The position numbers and the translations under genes are program-made. From Adiantum capillus-veneris (lineage: Eukaryota; Streptophyta; Polypodiopsida; Polypodiales; Pteridaceae): a stretch of 64,000 nt of DNA. The notes under the pieces are model-generated. The model did no database searches, was not told where the DNA came from, and saw nothing but the letters and a program-made list of their open reading frames with translations. The stretch covers positions 8,939,497-9,003,496 of the forward strand of contig CM043964.1 in the NCBI GenBank assembly GCA_014529385.2. The letters are read 5' to 3'. Numbering within the stretch: position 1 is the first letter of the stretch; each line of letters opens with the position of its first letter. This document shows positions 41,938-53,586 of the stretch, in pieces.

Positions 41938-43250
41938 ATGCAAAGTGTTTCTTTCACCACGTTCAGTGGAAAGAAGGGTGAGGATCTCACCACTGATTTT
42001 TTGGACGATTTTGACATTGCTTGTGTCGTCTCCAACAAAGATGACGACGCTTCATCACTCAGAATTTTTCCTCTACTGATGAAAGTAGAGGCCAAGTCCT
42101 GGTATAATGCATTGCCCCAAGCTACCAAGAATGCATGGGATGTGCTAAGGGCTGCTTTTGTAAAGAGGTTTGGTGGAGGCACAACCTCGGAGAAGCTATG
42201 GCAGCTATTGACAGAATTAAAGAAGGCAGGCCTGCTGGAGTACGCCACCTACGAGTCAAAGTTTGTGGACTTATGGGAGAGGTGGGTTGCCACACTGGAG
42301 GAAGGCGAAGGAGCGCCTAATTTCCTAAAGAAGGACAACTTCATTGCTGGTCTATGGTCGCCACTTAGAGAGAAGGTGAAGGGAAGGTTTCCTGCAACAT
42401 ATTAGTTGGCAGTTGAAGTAGCCCGCCTTAAAGACAAGAAGCTGCGCATGCAAGCAAGAGTAAACGAGTCAGAGGAAAAAAGCTCGGCCCGACCCACCCC
42501 AGTGGTTGCAACAACCAATCATAGAGTCCAACCACAGGAGACAGCAGAGGAACAGCAAGACCTGCTGAGTCGCATCACCACCCAGCTAGAGAGTTTATCT
42601 GTGCATCTGGTGCAGCAAGGGCATGCATCTGGCAGAAATCCAGAACAAGAATGAGGACAACAAAGGCATAACCCATAATACCACTGTTACAACTGCGGGG
42701 AAGACGGCCATGGAATGTACTACTGCCCACACCCTAGAAGGCAGAATTTCAATAGAGGGGGGAGACAGAATCAGATCTCTCCGCCAAGAGTAAGACCACC
42801 ACCAAGGCAGCCAGGACCAATCCCAACAATCCAAATCCTGCGACCACCTATACAACAGCAACCACCACCCCAACCTCTCATTCCACCACTACCCCCACGA
42901 CCTGCGGTGAACCAAGCGGTGAGTGTCATTAGCTTAGAGGCTAAAGGGAAGGCGAAGGTAGAAGAGTCAACTCGAGAGAAGCACAAAGGAAAAGCGAAGG
43001 TAGACGAAGTGGATTCTATGGTAGTGAAGCGTGCGAGGCATGAGGAGGCATCTCAAAAAGAAGAGAAGATGAAAGGGAAAGCCGAGTCTAGCAAGCAAGC
43101 AGCTAAACCGCGGCGGAAGATAGACATCGTAGACTTCTCACTAGGTGAGGAAGCACAACCCTATGATTTAGTTCAGGATGTGTTAATGCAGGGCCCGAAG
43201 ATAACTTGGCCCCAATTACTCCACCTTGCACCCAGAATGAGGAGGCAATG
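41938..43250 (+). pseudogene. C gag and nucleocapsid
   Basis: Starts MQSVSFTTFSGKKGED. LMKVEAKSWYNALPQATK … AFVKRFGGG … NFIAGLWSPLREK is the Retrotrans_gag domain (residues ~10-150). In-frame TAG (42403-42405), TGA (42652-42654) and TAA (42676-42678) interrupt the frame, but register is kept into the nucleocapsid CYNCGEDGHGMYYC and on into protease. A Pro-rich stretch (42780-42910) and Lys/Glu-rich repeats (GKAKVEE, GKAKVDE) follow. Each nonsense codon is one C-to-T change from a Gln or Arg codon. Confidence 0.88.
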
Positions 43251-43900
43251 GACGAAAATGATAAGTACCAGGAAATCAAAACCACGGATAGCTGGGGCTA
43301 TCTCTGGGAGGGATCTCGATGACATCTTGCCAACCATGGATGCTCACATCAAAGGGCAGTGGATTTCAAACGTCTACATAGATGGTGGCGCGCAAATATG
43401 CGTCATGAGTGAGAAGATGATGCACCACCTAGGTCTAGAGGTAAGTAGGCTGGCACCCTGCCGAGCCAAGATGGCAAACAATGTAAGAGTGAAATGCGTA
43501 GGCATTGTAAATGCGGTCAAAGTAAAAGCATTCAATACGGAAGTGGAAGTAGACATCTTCGTCATGCCACACAAAGGGGAGGGCTACCCCATCATTCTTG
43601 GAAGGCCTTGGATTATGGCCATGGAAGCCAAACAAGACTGGAGCACCGGGATGATCCAGATGAAGGATGCTAAAGGGAAGTCCATATTCTACGACATGAG
43701 GACTGGAAAGCATCGCAATATGATCTTGGAGGCTTCAGAAGACGAGTCCACCAGCGACTCCTCGTCTACCTCAGGAGAAGACACAACCACCACCGACAGG
43801 AGTGACAGTAGCATCGAAGTAATGGGAGTCATTCTTAAAGACCCAAACAGATTAACACAATCTGAAGCAACCTCAGCAAACCAAGAGGGACCATCAAGTA
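43251..43900 (+). CDS. C protease domain
   Basis: Part of the open frame 42715-44271. VYIDGGAQICVMS is the aspartic protease active site (DGGA in place of the DSGA/DTGA of other families, common in Tat-like elements). VDIFVMPHKGEGYPIILGRPWI is the conserved second half with the ILGRPW motif. An acidic Ser-rich segment (about 43740-43830) links to RT. Confidence 0.85.
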
Positions 43901-45125
43901 AGCAGTCATTGGAGGATGCAGGCAAGCTACAAAAAATGCTCTCAAATGAGCTAACCAATGAAGAAAGGAAGGAGTATGTCTCCATGTTAGGCAACTTCAC
44001 TACTTTGTTCATTGATGGCTATGATAAGATCACAGGAATTACAGTAGTGCAACACCACATAAAGCTCAAGGAAGGCAGTAAACCCGTAGTACAGAAGCTT
44101 AGAAGACTTGGAGTATTCCAACAAGAGGCATTGCTTAAAGAAGTAAGGAGTTTTCTACAAGAAAGTTTCATCTACCCTGTTGAAGACTCAGAATGGGTCT
44201 CCCCAGTAGTAGTCACACCAAAAAAAATGGTAAATGGAGAGTCTGTGTGGATTATAAACCTCTCAATGTAGCCACGAAGAGGGACCATTTTCCCCTCCCA
44301 TTCCAGGATGAAATACTCAATGAAATGGTAGGTCACGAACGCTACACAGTATGCGATGGCTACTCAGGATACTTCCAGATTAGCATTGCGGAGGAGGATC
44401 AGAAGAAGACAACCTTCATCACACCTTGGGGATGTTTTGCTTATAGAGTGATGCCATTTGGCCTCACCAACTCCCGAGCCACATTTAAACGCTATGTGAC
44501 ATTTGTTTTCCAACCCTACTTTGGAACTTCAATACGGGTTTTCATAGATGATTTTTGCATCTATAGCTCACGAGCCCTTCATCTAAGCAAAGTCTATGAC
44601 GGATTAACCAGGCTACAAAGCCTGGGTGGCCAACTCAACGTGGACAAGTGTCACATTGGTGAGAGCAAGGTCACTCTCCTTGGCCATGTAATTTCAGCAA
44701 AAGGAATCGAGGCTGACCCTAGCAAAATTCAAGCTCTGGTATCTTTATCATCTCCCACCACCGCCAAGCAGTTGGTTTCTTTCCTTCAGAAGGTAAGATA
44801 TTTAAGCAAGTTCATTCATCTGCTATCTCAAGTGGTCCTTCCCCTACAACAACTCACCCAAAGGGATGTTTTCTCATGGAGTAAAGAGAATGAGCAGCAA
44901 TTTACTGAGGTAAAGAAAGTCCTATCTAAGCTTCCCACTATTTCACCTCCTAAGTGGGACGAGCCATTCTATGTGAACCCTAGTGTGGGAAATGATACTC
45001 TGGGAGCAGTGCTAATGCAAAAGGATCCCAAAACTTCTTTCATGCGCCCTATTTACTTCTCTAGTCGAGTCATGACCCCATCAGAAAAGGGATTCACCGA
45101 AGTAGAACACATGGTTCTGGCACTA
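43901..45125 (+). pseudogene. C reverse transcriptase and start of RNase H
   Basis: The RT entry is WVSPVVVTPKK. A one-base change in an A-run (44220-44227) shifts the frame, which continues from 44228 as NGKWRVCVDYKPLN. Downstream: DGYSGYFQI, TPWGCFAYRVMPFGL and the catalytic VFIDDFCIYS (IDD). LNVDKCHIG and LLGHVISAKGIEADP complete the RT. RNase H starts with EPFYVNPSVGNDTLGAVLMQ and stops at LALI where the foldback element enters. Confidence 0.9.
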
Positions 45126-46857
45126 ATCATTAGGCAAAATTTGGACTCACAAAGGGGCCCTTTAACACTAGGTTGGTAACCTAACAAGACATAAAAGTGT
45201 CCTTTCAGGGTTTTGAAAAAAAACTCCAAAATCATAGTAGATCCACTCATTTTGTAAAATCCTTTCATGAGGTTATAGTTCAAGGCCTACTACACATGGA
45301 AAAAATAAGAAACTTGTAAAATTTCTCATCTTTTGGTCACACCAAGCCTCCAAAGTTGATGGACCAATGCATTTTCATTAAAACAGTCATTTCTTAAGTT
45401 TTGTTGCATAAAAATAAGATTAGGTATTTTTGTAGGACTTGATATAAATTCCCTAGTTAACTTCAATGGGTTGGTGATCAGAACATATGATTGCTTCTCA
45501 CTCACTATTTTTTGTTTTGCCAAAATAAATAGGTACAAAAAAGTTGATTTTTTACCATTCTGCAAACCTATCATCAAAGTTTCTATAGCCATGCTCAGTA
45601 CAAATAATATATGCATGTTTTCTTAGTTCCCTATTGTCTTTTATGTTCATAAGGATCCATGGAGCATGTCAAAATAATAATACATCTCTTACCAAGGGGA
45701 ATCTTGGGGACAAAGATGAAGTGCTAAATACAGCAAACATGAAAAAACTAGGTTCAACATTATGAGTTGTAGAATCCCATAGAAACTATTCAATATCTAG
45801 CCAAATTTGATCCTTATGACTAGATATGGTTACTACCTACAAAATGCATGTAGTTGTCACAAGAAACTAACAATATTGAAAAAGCTATACTTGATATAGT
45901 AGAATGTTTCGTTTTCTTCTATAATTGAAAAAATCAACCATCGTTGTGTACTATGCAAAATAGGGTATTAGGTGCCCCAAAACTCAAGGAATATTAGCTT
46001 TATGTTACAATATGCGACATAGAAAATAAAAAATGCATTTGGATATCATGAAATCCACCAAAAAAATCATAGAAGAGCTAAAATTGGCTAAAAAACAGGA
46101 TTTGACAATTTTTGTAATTTGGTCATAACCTACAACTTTAATATTTATTTCTCCCTAGAAGCATGACGATATGTTGAGGACTACTAAAGATAGTTCTCTA
46201 GCATTATATACCTCACAGACATGAATTCTAGAGTGGTATAGTTGCAAAAAGATGAAAAAAGGCAAAAACAGGACCCGTTTTTTCACACAGTTTAGGTTGT
46301 GAAATGTTGTGCAAGGACAAGGTTAAAGATGGAATTGATATTCTAAAAAAATGTCGAGTTTTTTTCAGCTCATGAGACAAATTTCTAGATAGATAGCACC
46401 TCAAAATCCATTTTGAAACTCTTGACATAACTCAAGGAAAATGGTCACTTAACAGGACATAAAAGTGTCCCAGGACATAAAAGTGTCCCATTACCAACCT
46501 AGTGTTAAGGAGTTTGACTTTACCTCTCTCTATCAAAACGGTCGCATGGAAAAAAATTTGCAAACAAACTCCAAAGTTGGTGGATGTTTGACAGTTAGAA
46601 TGTCCTCTTCAAGCTCTATCTACTAATATATAGCACGCCATGAGATTCCTCATATTTTAGAAGATTCTTTTTTTGATTCAAATCTCATGGCGTGCTATAT
46701 ATCAATAGATAGAGCTTGAAGAGGACATTCTAACTGTCAAACCTCCGCCAACTTTGGAGTTTGTTTGCAAAAATTTATCCATGCGCCCGTTTTGGTAGAG
46801 AGAGGTAAAGTCAAACTCCTTAAAGGGCCCCGTTGTGAGTCCAAATTTTTCCTAATG
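45126..46857. mobile_element. Foldback/TIR element in C RNase H, itself interrupted
   Basis: Outer inverted repeats are CATTAGGCAAAATTTGGACT (left) and the complement of AGTCCAAATTTTTCCTAATG (right). With the insert 45168-46503 removed the element is ~395 bp. Its interior (46504-46820) is a near-perfect ~150-bp foldback (AAGGAGTTTGACTTTACC … GGTAAAGTCAAACTCCTT). Same family as 33053-33511. No target duplication is evident: the RNase H frame reads LALI before and FATTKFRSYL after, with only GTG between. Confidence 0.88.
45168..46503. mobile_element. TIR element CACTAGGTTGG, non-coding, 1.3 kb
   Basis: Begins (AA)CACTAGGTTGGTAAC and ends TTACCAACCTAGTG(TT). Subterminal palindromes ACATAAAAGTGTCC occur once at the left and twice at the right. 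The surrounding foldback element supplies the empty site: CCCTTTAA before and TTAAGGAG after merge to CCCTTTAAGGAG. The target duplication is therefore TTAA, TTA/TAA or TA depending on whether the flanking A/T belong to the element. No transposase. A truncated relative lies at 28505-28946. The superfamily is not settled. Confidence 0.85.
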
Positions 46858-47560
46858 TGTTTGCTACCACGAAATTCCGCTCCTATCTCTTTCCTAGACC
46901 ATTTGTAATCCGGACAATGGAAGAGGTTTTCCCATATGTAATGCGACACATGGATGTCTCATCTAGGATCTCAAAGTGGTTAATTAGACTACAAGAGTTT
47001 GATTACACCATACAAGTAGAAAACTCCACCAGGGCTAGTCTAGCAGGAATTCTCACTCATCGCCACTACGAGAAGAAGCTGAAGGTCAACACGGAAGCAA
47101 AGGAAGGAATACCAGATAAAGAGAGCCCTAAGCTAGGGAGAGCTCACTCTCTTTTCTTTGACGGAGCATACAAGAGAACAATGGATCAGTCTGCAGCAGG
47201 CATGGTCATTTTCAATGAACAGCAGGAAAGAGTATTCTCCATGGGGCAGTTATTACACTCCCACTCTAACAATGAGGCAGAATATGCATCCCTAATCCTT
47301 GGGCTGGAACAATGTATTTCACAAAAAAATCATCGCTTGAATGTGTTCGGCGATGCTTTGCTTTTGATTAGGTAGATAAATGGCACCTGGGAGTGCAAAA
47401 ATCAAGTTTTACTTGGTCAACTCCGCCAAGTTAAGGACCTTCTGAAGAAGTTTGAAGCATTAAAACTCTTCCATATTCCCAGAGCAGAAAATCATGAGGC
47501 AGATGCACTAGCTAAAGAAAGAATACAAGATGTTACCATAGGAGCAATCAAATTAAAACT
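46858..47560 (+). pseudogene. C RNase H end and second (archaeal-type) RNase H
   Basis: 46858 on completes the first RNase H (FATTKFRSYLFPRPFVIRTM). The second RNase H runs from about 47150: LFFDGAYKRTMDQSAAG (first Asp), NNEAEYASLILGL (Glu), VFGDALLLIR (Asp) and a C-terminal PRAENHEADALAKE (Asp). A TAG at 47373-47375 separates LLIR from INGTWECKN; one C-to-T change from Gln explains it. The frame is otherwise continuous to integrase. Confidence 0.88.
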
Positions 47561-48125
47561 ACCCCTCTTCCAAGGCAGTGACGCTATGCCTGATATCATC
47601 AGCTTTTTGAATATAGGGGAATGTCCAACAGGACACACTAAAGTCCAAAAACAATGGCTGGTAAGGAAGGCTACTAGGTACCGCCTTATAGACGACCACT
47701 TGTATTGTAAGGGCAAGGATCAAATTCTCAGGCGGGTGCCAACCTCCAGTGAAATCACAGAGGTAATTTCAAGCTGCTATGACGGCATCTGCGGCGGTCG
47801 TTTTGCTCTAGATATCACTAGTAGGAAGATTCTACAAGCAGGATACTTTTGGCCTAGTTTGAACATAGATGTACACCATTGGTGTAAAACATGTAGGGCT
47901 TGTCAAGTGGTCAGTGATCGTATGCTAACGTACGAGCCACAAACCCCTATCATTTCATATGGTCCGTTTGAGAAATGGGGAATAGATGCAATTGGTCCCT
48001 TACCAAGCGCCCAATCAAGTAAACTGTACATCATAGTGGGTGTAGACTACATGACGTGATGGACAGAAGCAACGGTCACCACCCGCATTACAGCCCAAGA
48101 GGTGGCAAAGTTAATTTTTGAGAAT
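47561..48125 (+). pseudogene. C integrase, truncated by the 3' LTR junction
   Basis: The zinc-binding region is GGRFALDITSRKILQ … WCKTCRACQ; the first His of the HHCC motif is replaced by Arg. GIDAIGPLPSAQ holds the first catalytic Asp. A TGA (48057-48059) follows VDYMT where an Arg codon is expected. At 48125 integrase sequence (AKLIFEN) passes directly into LTR sequence, so the second Asp, the Glu and the C-terminal domain are gone. Confidence 0.9.
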
Positions 48126-49322
<1,197 letters not shown>

Positions 49323-49326
49323 CTGG
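49323..49326. repeat. Target duplication CTGG of element C (right)
   Basis: Pairs with 38608-38611; B RNase H sequence resumes immediately. Confidence 0.9.
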
Positions 49327-50498
49327 CATAGTACATAGGTCTGAACCAGCCCCTGGTATTCTCCTACATTAACACAGCTCCAATCGCCACATATGAGGCA
49401 TCAACAAATACATGGAATGGTAGTACCCAATGTGGATGTTGTAATATAGGAGCAACTGACAACATTTTCTTTAAAATCTGAAATGATTTCTCCTAAGGTT
49501 CAAACCATACAAAGTCTACATGCTTTTTTGTTAAGTGGGTAAGAGGCTTAATTCCTTAACATTGGTAGGCGCTTGTGCTAATTGAATTACTTCAATCTTC
49601 TTCACATCTATAGACATTCCTTCTTGAGATACCAAATGACCCAATAGCACACCACTTCTGACAGCCATTACACTTTTATAAGGATTTAAGGATAATCTGA
49701 ACATCCAACACTTGTCAAAACATAACTTCAGATGTTGAAGGTGTAAATCTCGTTGACCAAAAGTTGAGAAGTCATCCACAAAAACTCTCATGAAATCCTC
49801 CAAATAAAGCTCAAATGTTTTATAAGTTGTAAAATTGAATGATGGTGGCCCATTCTTGAGACCAAAATTCATGATTGTAGATGCAAAAGCTCCCCAATCT
49901 GTTATGAATCTGTTTTGTGCTGATCCTCCTTCGCCACTTGAATTTGATTATACCCTGAAAAACCATCAAGGAAACTATACATTTCTTTCCTTGTTACTGC
50001 ATCCAATATAGCATCACAAAAAGGCATTGGGAAAGGGTTTGTAATTGTGGCTACATTTAACTTCATGTAATCAACACATACTCTAATCTTTCCATTTTTC
50101 TTTGGTACCACAAAGATTGGTGATAACCAAGTCACCTCATGAATAAGTTTGATAAATCCAAATGCCAATAACTTGTCAATTTCCTGCTTGACCTGCTGTG
50201 CAATATTAGGGTTGATCCAATATCTTTGCTGCACAATCGAAATTGCATCTTCTCTCAGATTAATGTGATGCTGATGCAGTTGTGGATCAATACCTTTAAC
50301 ATCTGAGCAATCCCAAGCAAATACATCCTTATACTCCAGCAACAGTTGCAACAAATCCTGTGAAAATTCTCCATCCACATAAATGCTGACTTTGACCATC
50401 TTTGGGTCATCCTCCGTCCCTAAATGCAACTCTCTGAGTTCATCCGGTTGTACTATTTTAGAGCCACCAAACCTTTTATTACAAATCTTTTCTACCAT
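49327..50498 (-). pseudogene. B reverse transcriptase and start of RNase H
   Basis: 50498-49902 carries FAWDCSDVKGIDPQLHQHHI, IDKLLAFGFIKLI, WLSPIFVVPKKNGKIRVCVD and DGFSGYNQIQVA. A frame change near 49900 leads to 49872-49531 with MNFGLKNGP, the catalytic VFVDDFSTFG (VDD) and LLGHLVSQEGMSID. The RNase H start (49530-49327) ends at the C insertion point. All gag-pol frames of B from 53099 to 49902 share one register. Confidence 0.9.
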
Positions 50499-51422
50499 GT
50501 CTCTGCCATCTCTTTCCTCTTGCTAAATTTCGTCTTTGGTAGTAGAAGATACACTCTGCTCACATCAACTTTAGTATGTCCGATCCCTGAATTTCCTAAC
50601 CCATAGCAGTTTTAGCAACTATTTCTTCTTGTTCCTATTCTTTCTTAAAAAAACCTTCAATGTCTACTTGAAACATTTGAACATCAATCGGATTAGCCTG
50701 CAAAAGGCTTCCTCCTCATCATCCTCTACTTCTTCAGCAAGACTAATTGATTGAGCAAACAATGGCCTTTCTTTGCCAGGAATGTGCTTTCTACCCAACA
50801 TAGGAATAGTGATTACCTATTTCCCCTTGGTAAGAACCACTTGATTCTCACCCGAATCCTGTTTCACCTTGGCCAATCTGAACCAAGGTCTACCCAACAA
50901 CATCTCATAGGAAGCATGTCCTTCCTTCATTCTGAGTACAACAAAATTTACTTGAAAGGGCATACCTGCAATCTGAATTGAAGAATTCCTTGAAATCCCT
51001 ATAGGGTGGACCCTCCTCTAATTAGCCATTTTAACCTGGAAAGGTGCTGGTTCCAGCTTTACTAAGACCATTATGAGATAAACTGACTCAGGTAAAATAT
51101 TGACTCCAGATTCTCCATCCAGCAATACCTCTTCAAATATCATGTCTTGCAAAGTCACCTTAATAACTGGGACCATGAAATCCATATCAGAAGGATGAAT
51201 GGTATTCACACCTGGTTCCCCTTTCTACTGAGTCGTAATTCCATAGTGCTTCCCCAACAACTTGTGCAATAAACTTTCCTTAAATGCCGGTACTATGGAA
51301 AGCATTTGATCCAAAGATAAGTTTAAGGGAGAGTTAATAAGTACCTCAAACCAATCAGGTTCAGATACCTCCACCTTCTTTTGCTGTTGCAGTGGTTCAT
51401 GGGGATCAAAATTCTCCTCCAA
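50499..51422 (-). pseudogene. B protease region
   Basis: EEVLLDGESGVNILPESVYL is the aspartic protease active-site loop; the usual D-(S/G)-G-S is read here as DGES, so one Gly is replaced by Glu. Nonsense codons TAG at 51018-51020, 51225-51227 and 51426-51428 lie in the same frame, each after a context compatible with Gln. The segment to 50499 leads into RT. Confidence 0.8.
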
Positions 51423-53099
51423 AACCTAATGTTGTTGCTCCTTCAGAACATGTTTATGCACCTGATCTCTTACTCCTCTTTGCTACTCCCAATCAATTGT
51501 ACCTTTGGCCTTAGACCTTGTGATAGCCAATACATCAATCCCTGGCTCCAGATGCTCTGGATGGTTGCAATCAATCTCCACATTATCATATTCCTCAAGC
51601 TGGTTTGTTGTTGCTGATCCAATATTTGGCCCTTCATAGATTGGAATATCTATAATGATGACATTAGCATGTGACCGTGGTTGATTTTGAGGAGGTTGTG
51701 GAGGACCTGCTTGTTGCTGGTTCTCTTGATTAAAAGGCACTATCGGAATACCCCTTTCCTCTCTATGCTTTACCCACAATCCACATCTGAGACCTACCCA
51801 ATGATTAGGGTCACCACAATAGACACAAGGCATTACCCCTTAGGTTCTTCTCTGATTATTATCCTGATTTCTACCAGGTCCTCTCTGATTCCCCTGTCCT
51901 AGTGGTCTTCCTCAAAATGGAGCCACCTGATTTGCCTCTACTGAAGCATTACCCCGACCAGTACTTGAAGATGGTTTATTCCTCTATTTAGGATTGTACC
52001 AGCACTGAGCAGTGGTATGCCCGTCCTTCTCACATATTTCACAAAACCTCTTGTCCTTAGGAGCTATAACTGAATATCCAATACTCTTTAATTGTTGGAT
52101 CAGATCAACCTCATCACCTGCCCTGTCCTTCTTTTTCCTAGCAGGACTATTTTTCTTCTTTGTATCCTCTTCATCAGAGGAACTCTCTGAATCCAAGTCA
52201 GCAGAAGAAGATGTATCTGACTAAGAACCCGATTCAGAATTCTTGGCTCCTCTTTTGCTATACTTGGCCATGCCAAACCTCTTCTCAACTCTATATGCAG
52301 CTTGTACAAGGTTATTAAATCCTCTTGCAATGTCAATTCTAGCTACTGCATTTTTAATCCCACTTCTTAAGCCCTTCAAGAAATAACCTGCCAACATTTC
52401 ATCAGTCGGTCGCTCATTTCCCTGCAGTCTTTCAACAAAGATTCTGAATTTTTGAGAAAAATCTTCTACTAGCATTGTACCCTGTTTGATACAACACAGC
52501 TTTCTTAAAATATCAGTAGGAGTTTTCTCCTTTTTGAATCTTTGTAAAAAAGCTAGACTAAGTGCATTGTAAGTAGGAAAGTGAGTTATACCATATTGGC
52601 TGAGCCAACTCATGGCCTTTCCTTCCAATGTGGCTTCAAATTGCTGAAGTTTGATAGGATCAGGGTACATAACCTGATATCCACTTGCTTGCCACCTTGT
52701 TTCAAATTGAGCTACATGACAATCTGCATCCTCTTTTGACTTTCCTCTAGACTTGGCTAATTTAATTTGTGGGTTAGGAGGTTGTTGAGCCATGGGGATA
52801 GGAGTCAGGAGTCTTGCAGGTCTTTGCCTATTAGAAACCCTCAGTGGGTCAAAGTGGAGTCTCCTTCTACTTCTTGCAGGGTCTCCTATCAAGAGTAACG
52901 CTACAACAAATTGCCTCACTGCCCTTCCCGCTGCTCCTCAAGAACCCTCCCCACCAGAATTTACCAATGGTTCTTCAAGTAATTTATCAGTCCCATCATC
53001 TTCACGTATATCATTATAATGGAAAGGATCTATATGGCCTGCCCTAGTCAGAGCCCTTGTGTAATATACTCGAGAGTGTCTCCTACGCCTCTCGGACAT
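51423..53099 (-). pseudogene. B gag and nucleocapsid
   Basis: The start is the ATG at 53099 (MSERRRRHSRVYYTRA). One frame runs on through a TGA near 52922. The gag domain is KLQQFEATLEGKAMSWLSQYG … FLQRFKKEKTPTDILRKL … MLAGYFLKGLRSGIKNAV (52740-52340). After TAG at 52221-52223 comes CEICEKDGHTTAQC (52051-52010), a CCHC knuckle. After another TAG (51984-51986) and a TAA, CVYCGDPNHWVGLRC gives a second knuckle with its spacing kept. TAG 51483-51485 ends the last open part. Only nonsense changes, no frameshift, over ~560 codons. Confidence 0.88.
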
Positions 53100-53109
53100 G
53101 CATTATTCT

Positions 53110-53586
53110 AGAGAATACATTCATAAACACAAATGGAATACGTGATAACTGCATGCGTCCTCAGCAAAGAAAACATAACCTGGAGGATCGCGAAACGTGT
53201 TGTGGTTCATCAACACAGAGAAAAACTGGTTCATCATAATACGATTATCCTCTCATAACTCGGATTTAAAACTAAGAAATAGTAACATGAGACAGAGTAT
53301 ATGGAATGAGAGAAGAAATAACTCAGAATAGAGAGTAAGAGTGCTTCATTCATCAAGAACAAACTACAGATATCTCAGTACAATCCACTCCTTCTCAGCG
53401 TACAGAACCGACTTATATAAACTTTTCCAAGAATTTGTAACAACCTCAGTCTTGATACAGTATAACTGTAAAATATCCAATTGATCAACATCCGATTGAC
53501 TACAATCCGGCTTACTACATATCCGACTGACTAACAAAACAGATTTGACTAACTACTAAACTGACATACTAATATGCTTGTCAACA
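53110..53586 (-). repeat. 5' LTR of B (approximate left edge)
   Basis: The right edge (TGTTGACAAGC on the minus strand) is clear because A sequence resumes at 53587. TATATAAG on the minus strand at 53411-53418 is a likely TATA box. The downstream edge and the primer site could not be located, so the gag leader may begin anywhere between ~53110 and ~53330. Confidence 0.6.
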
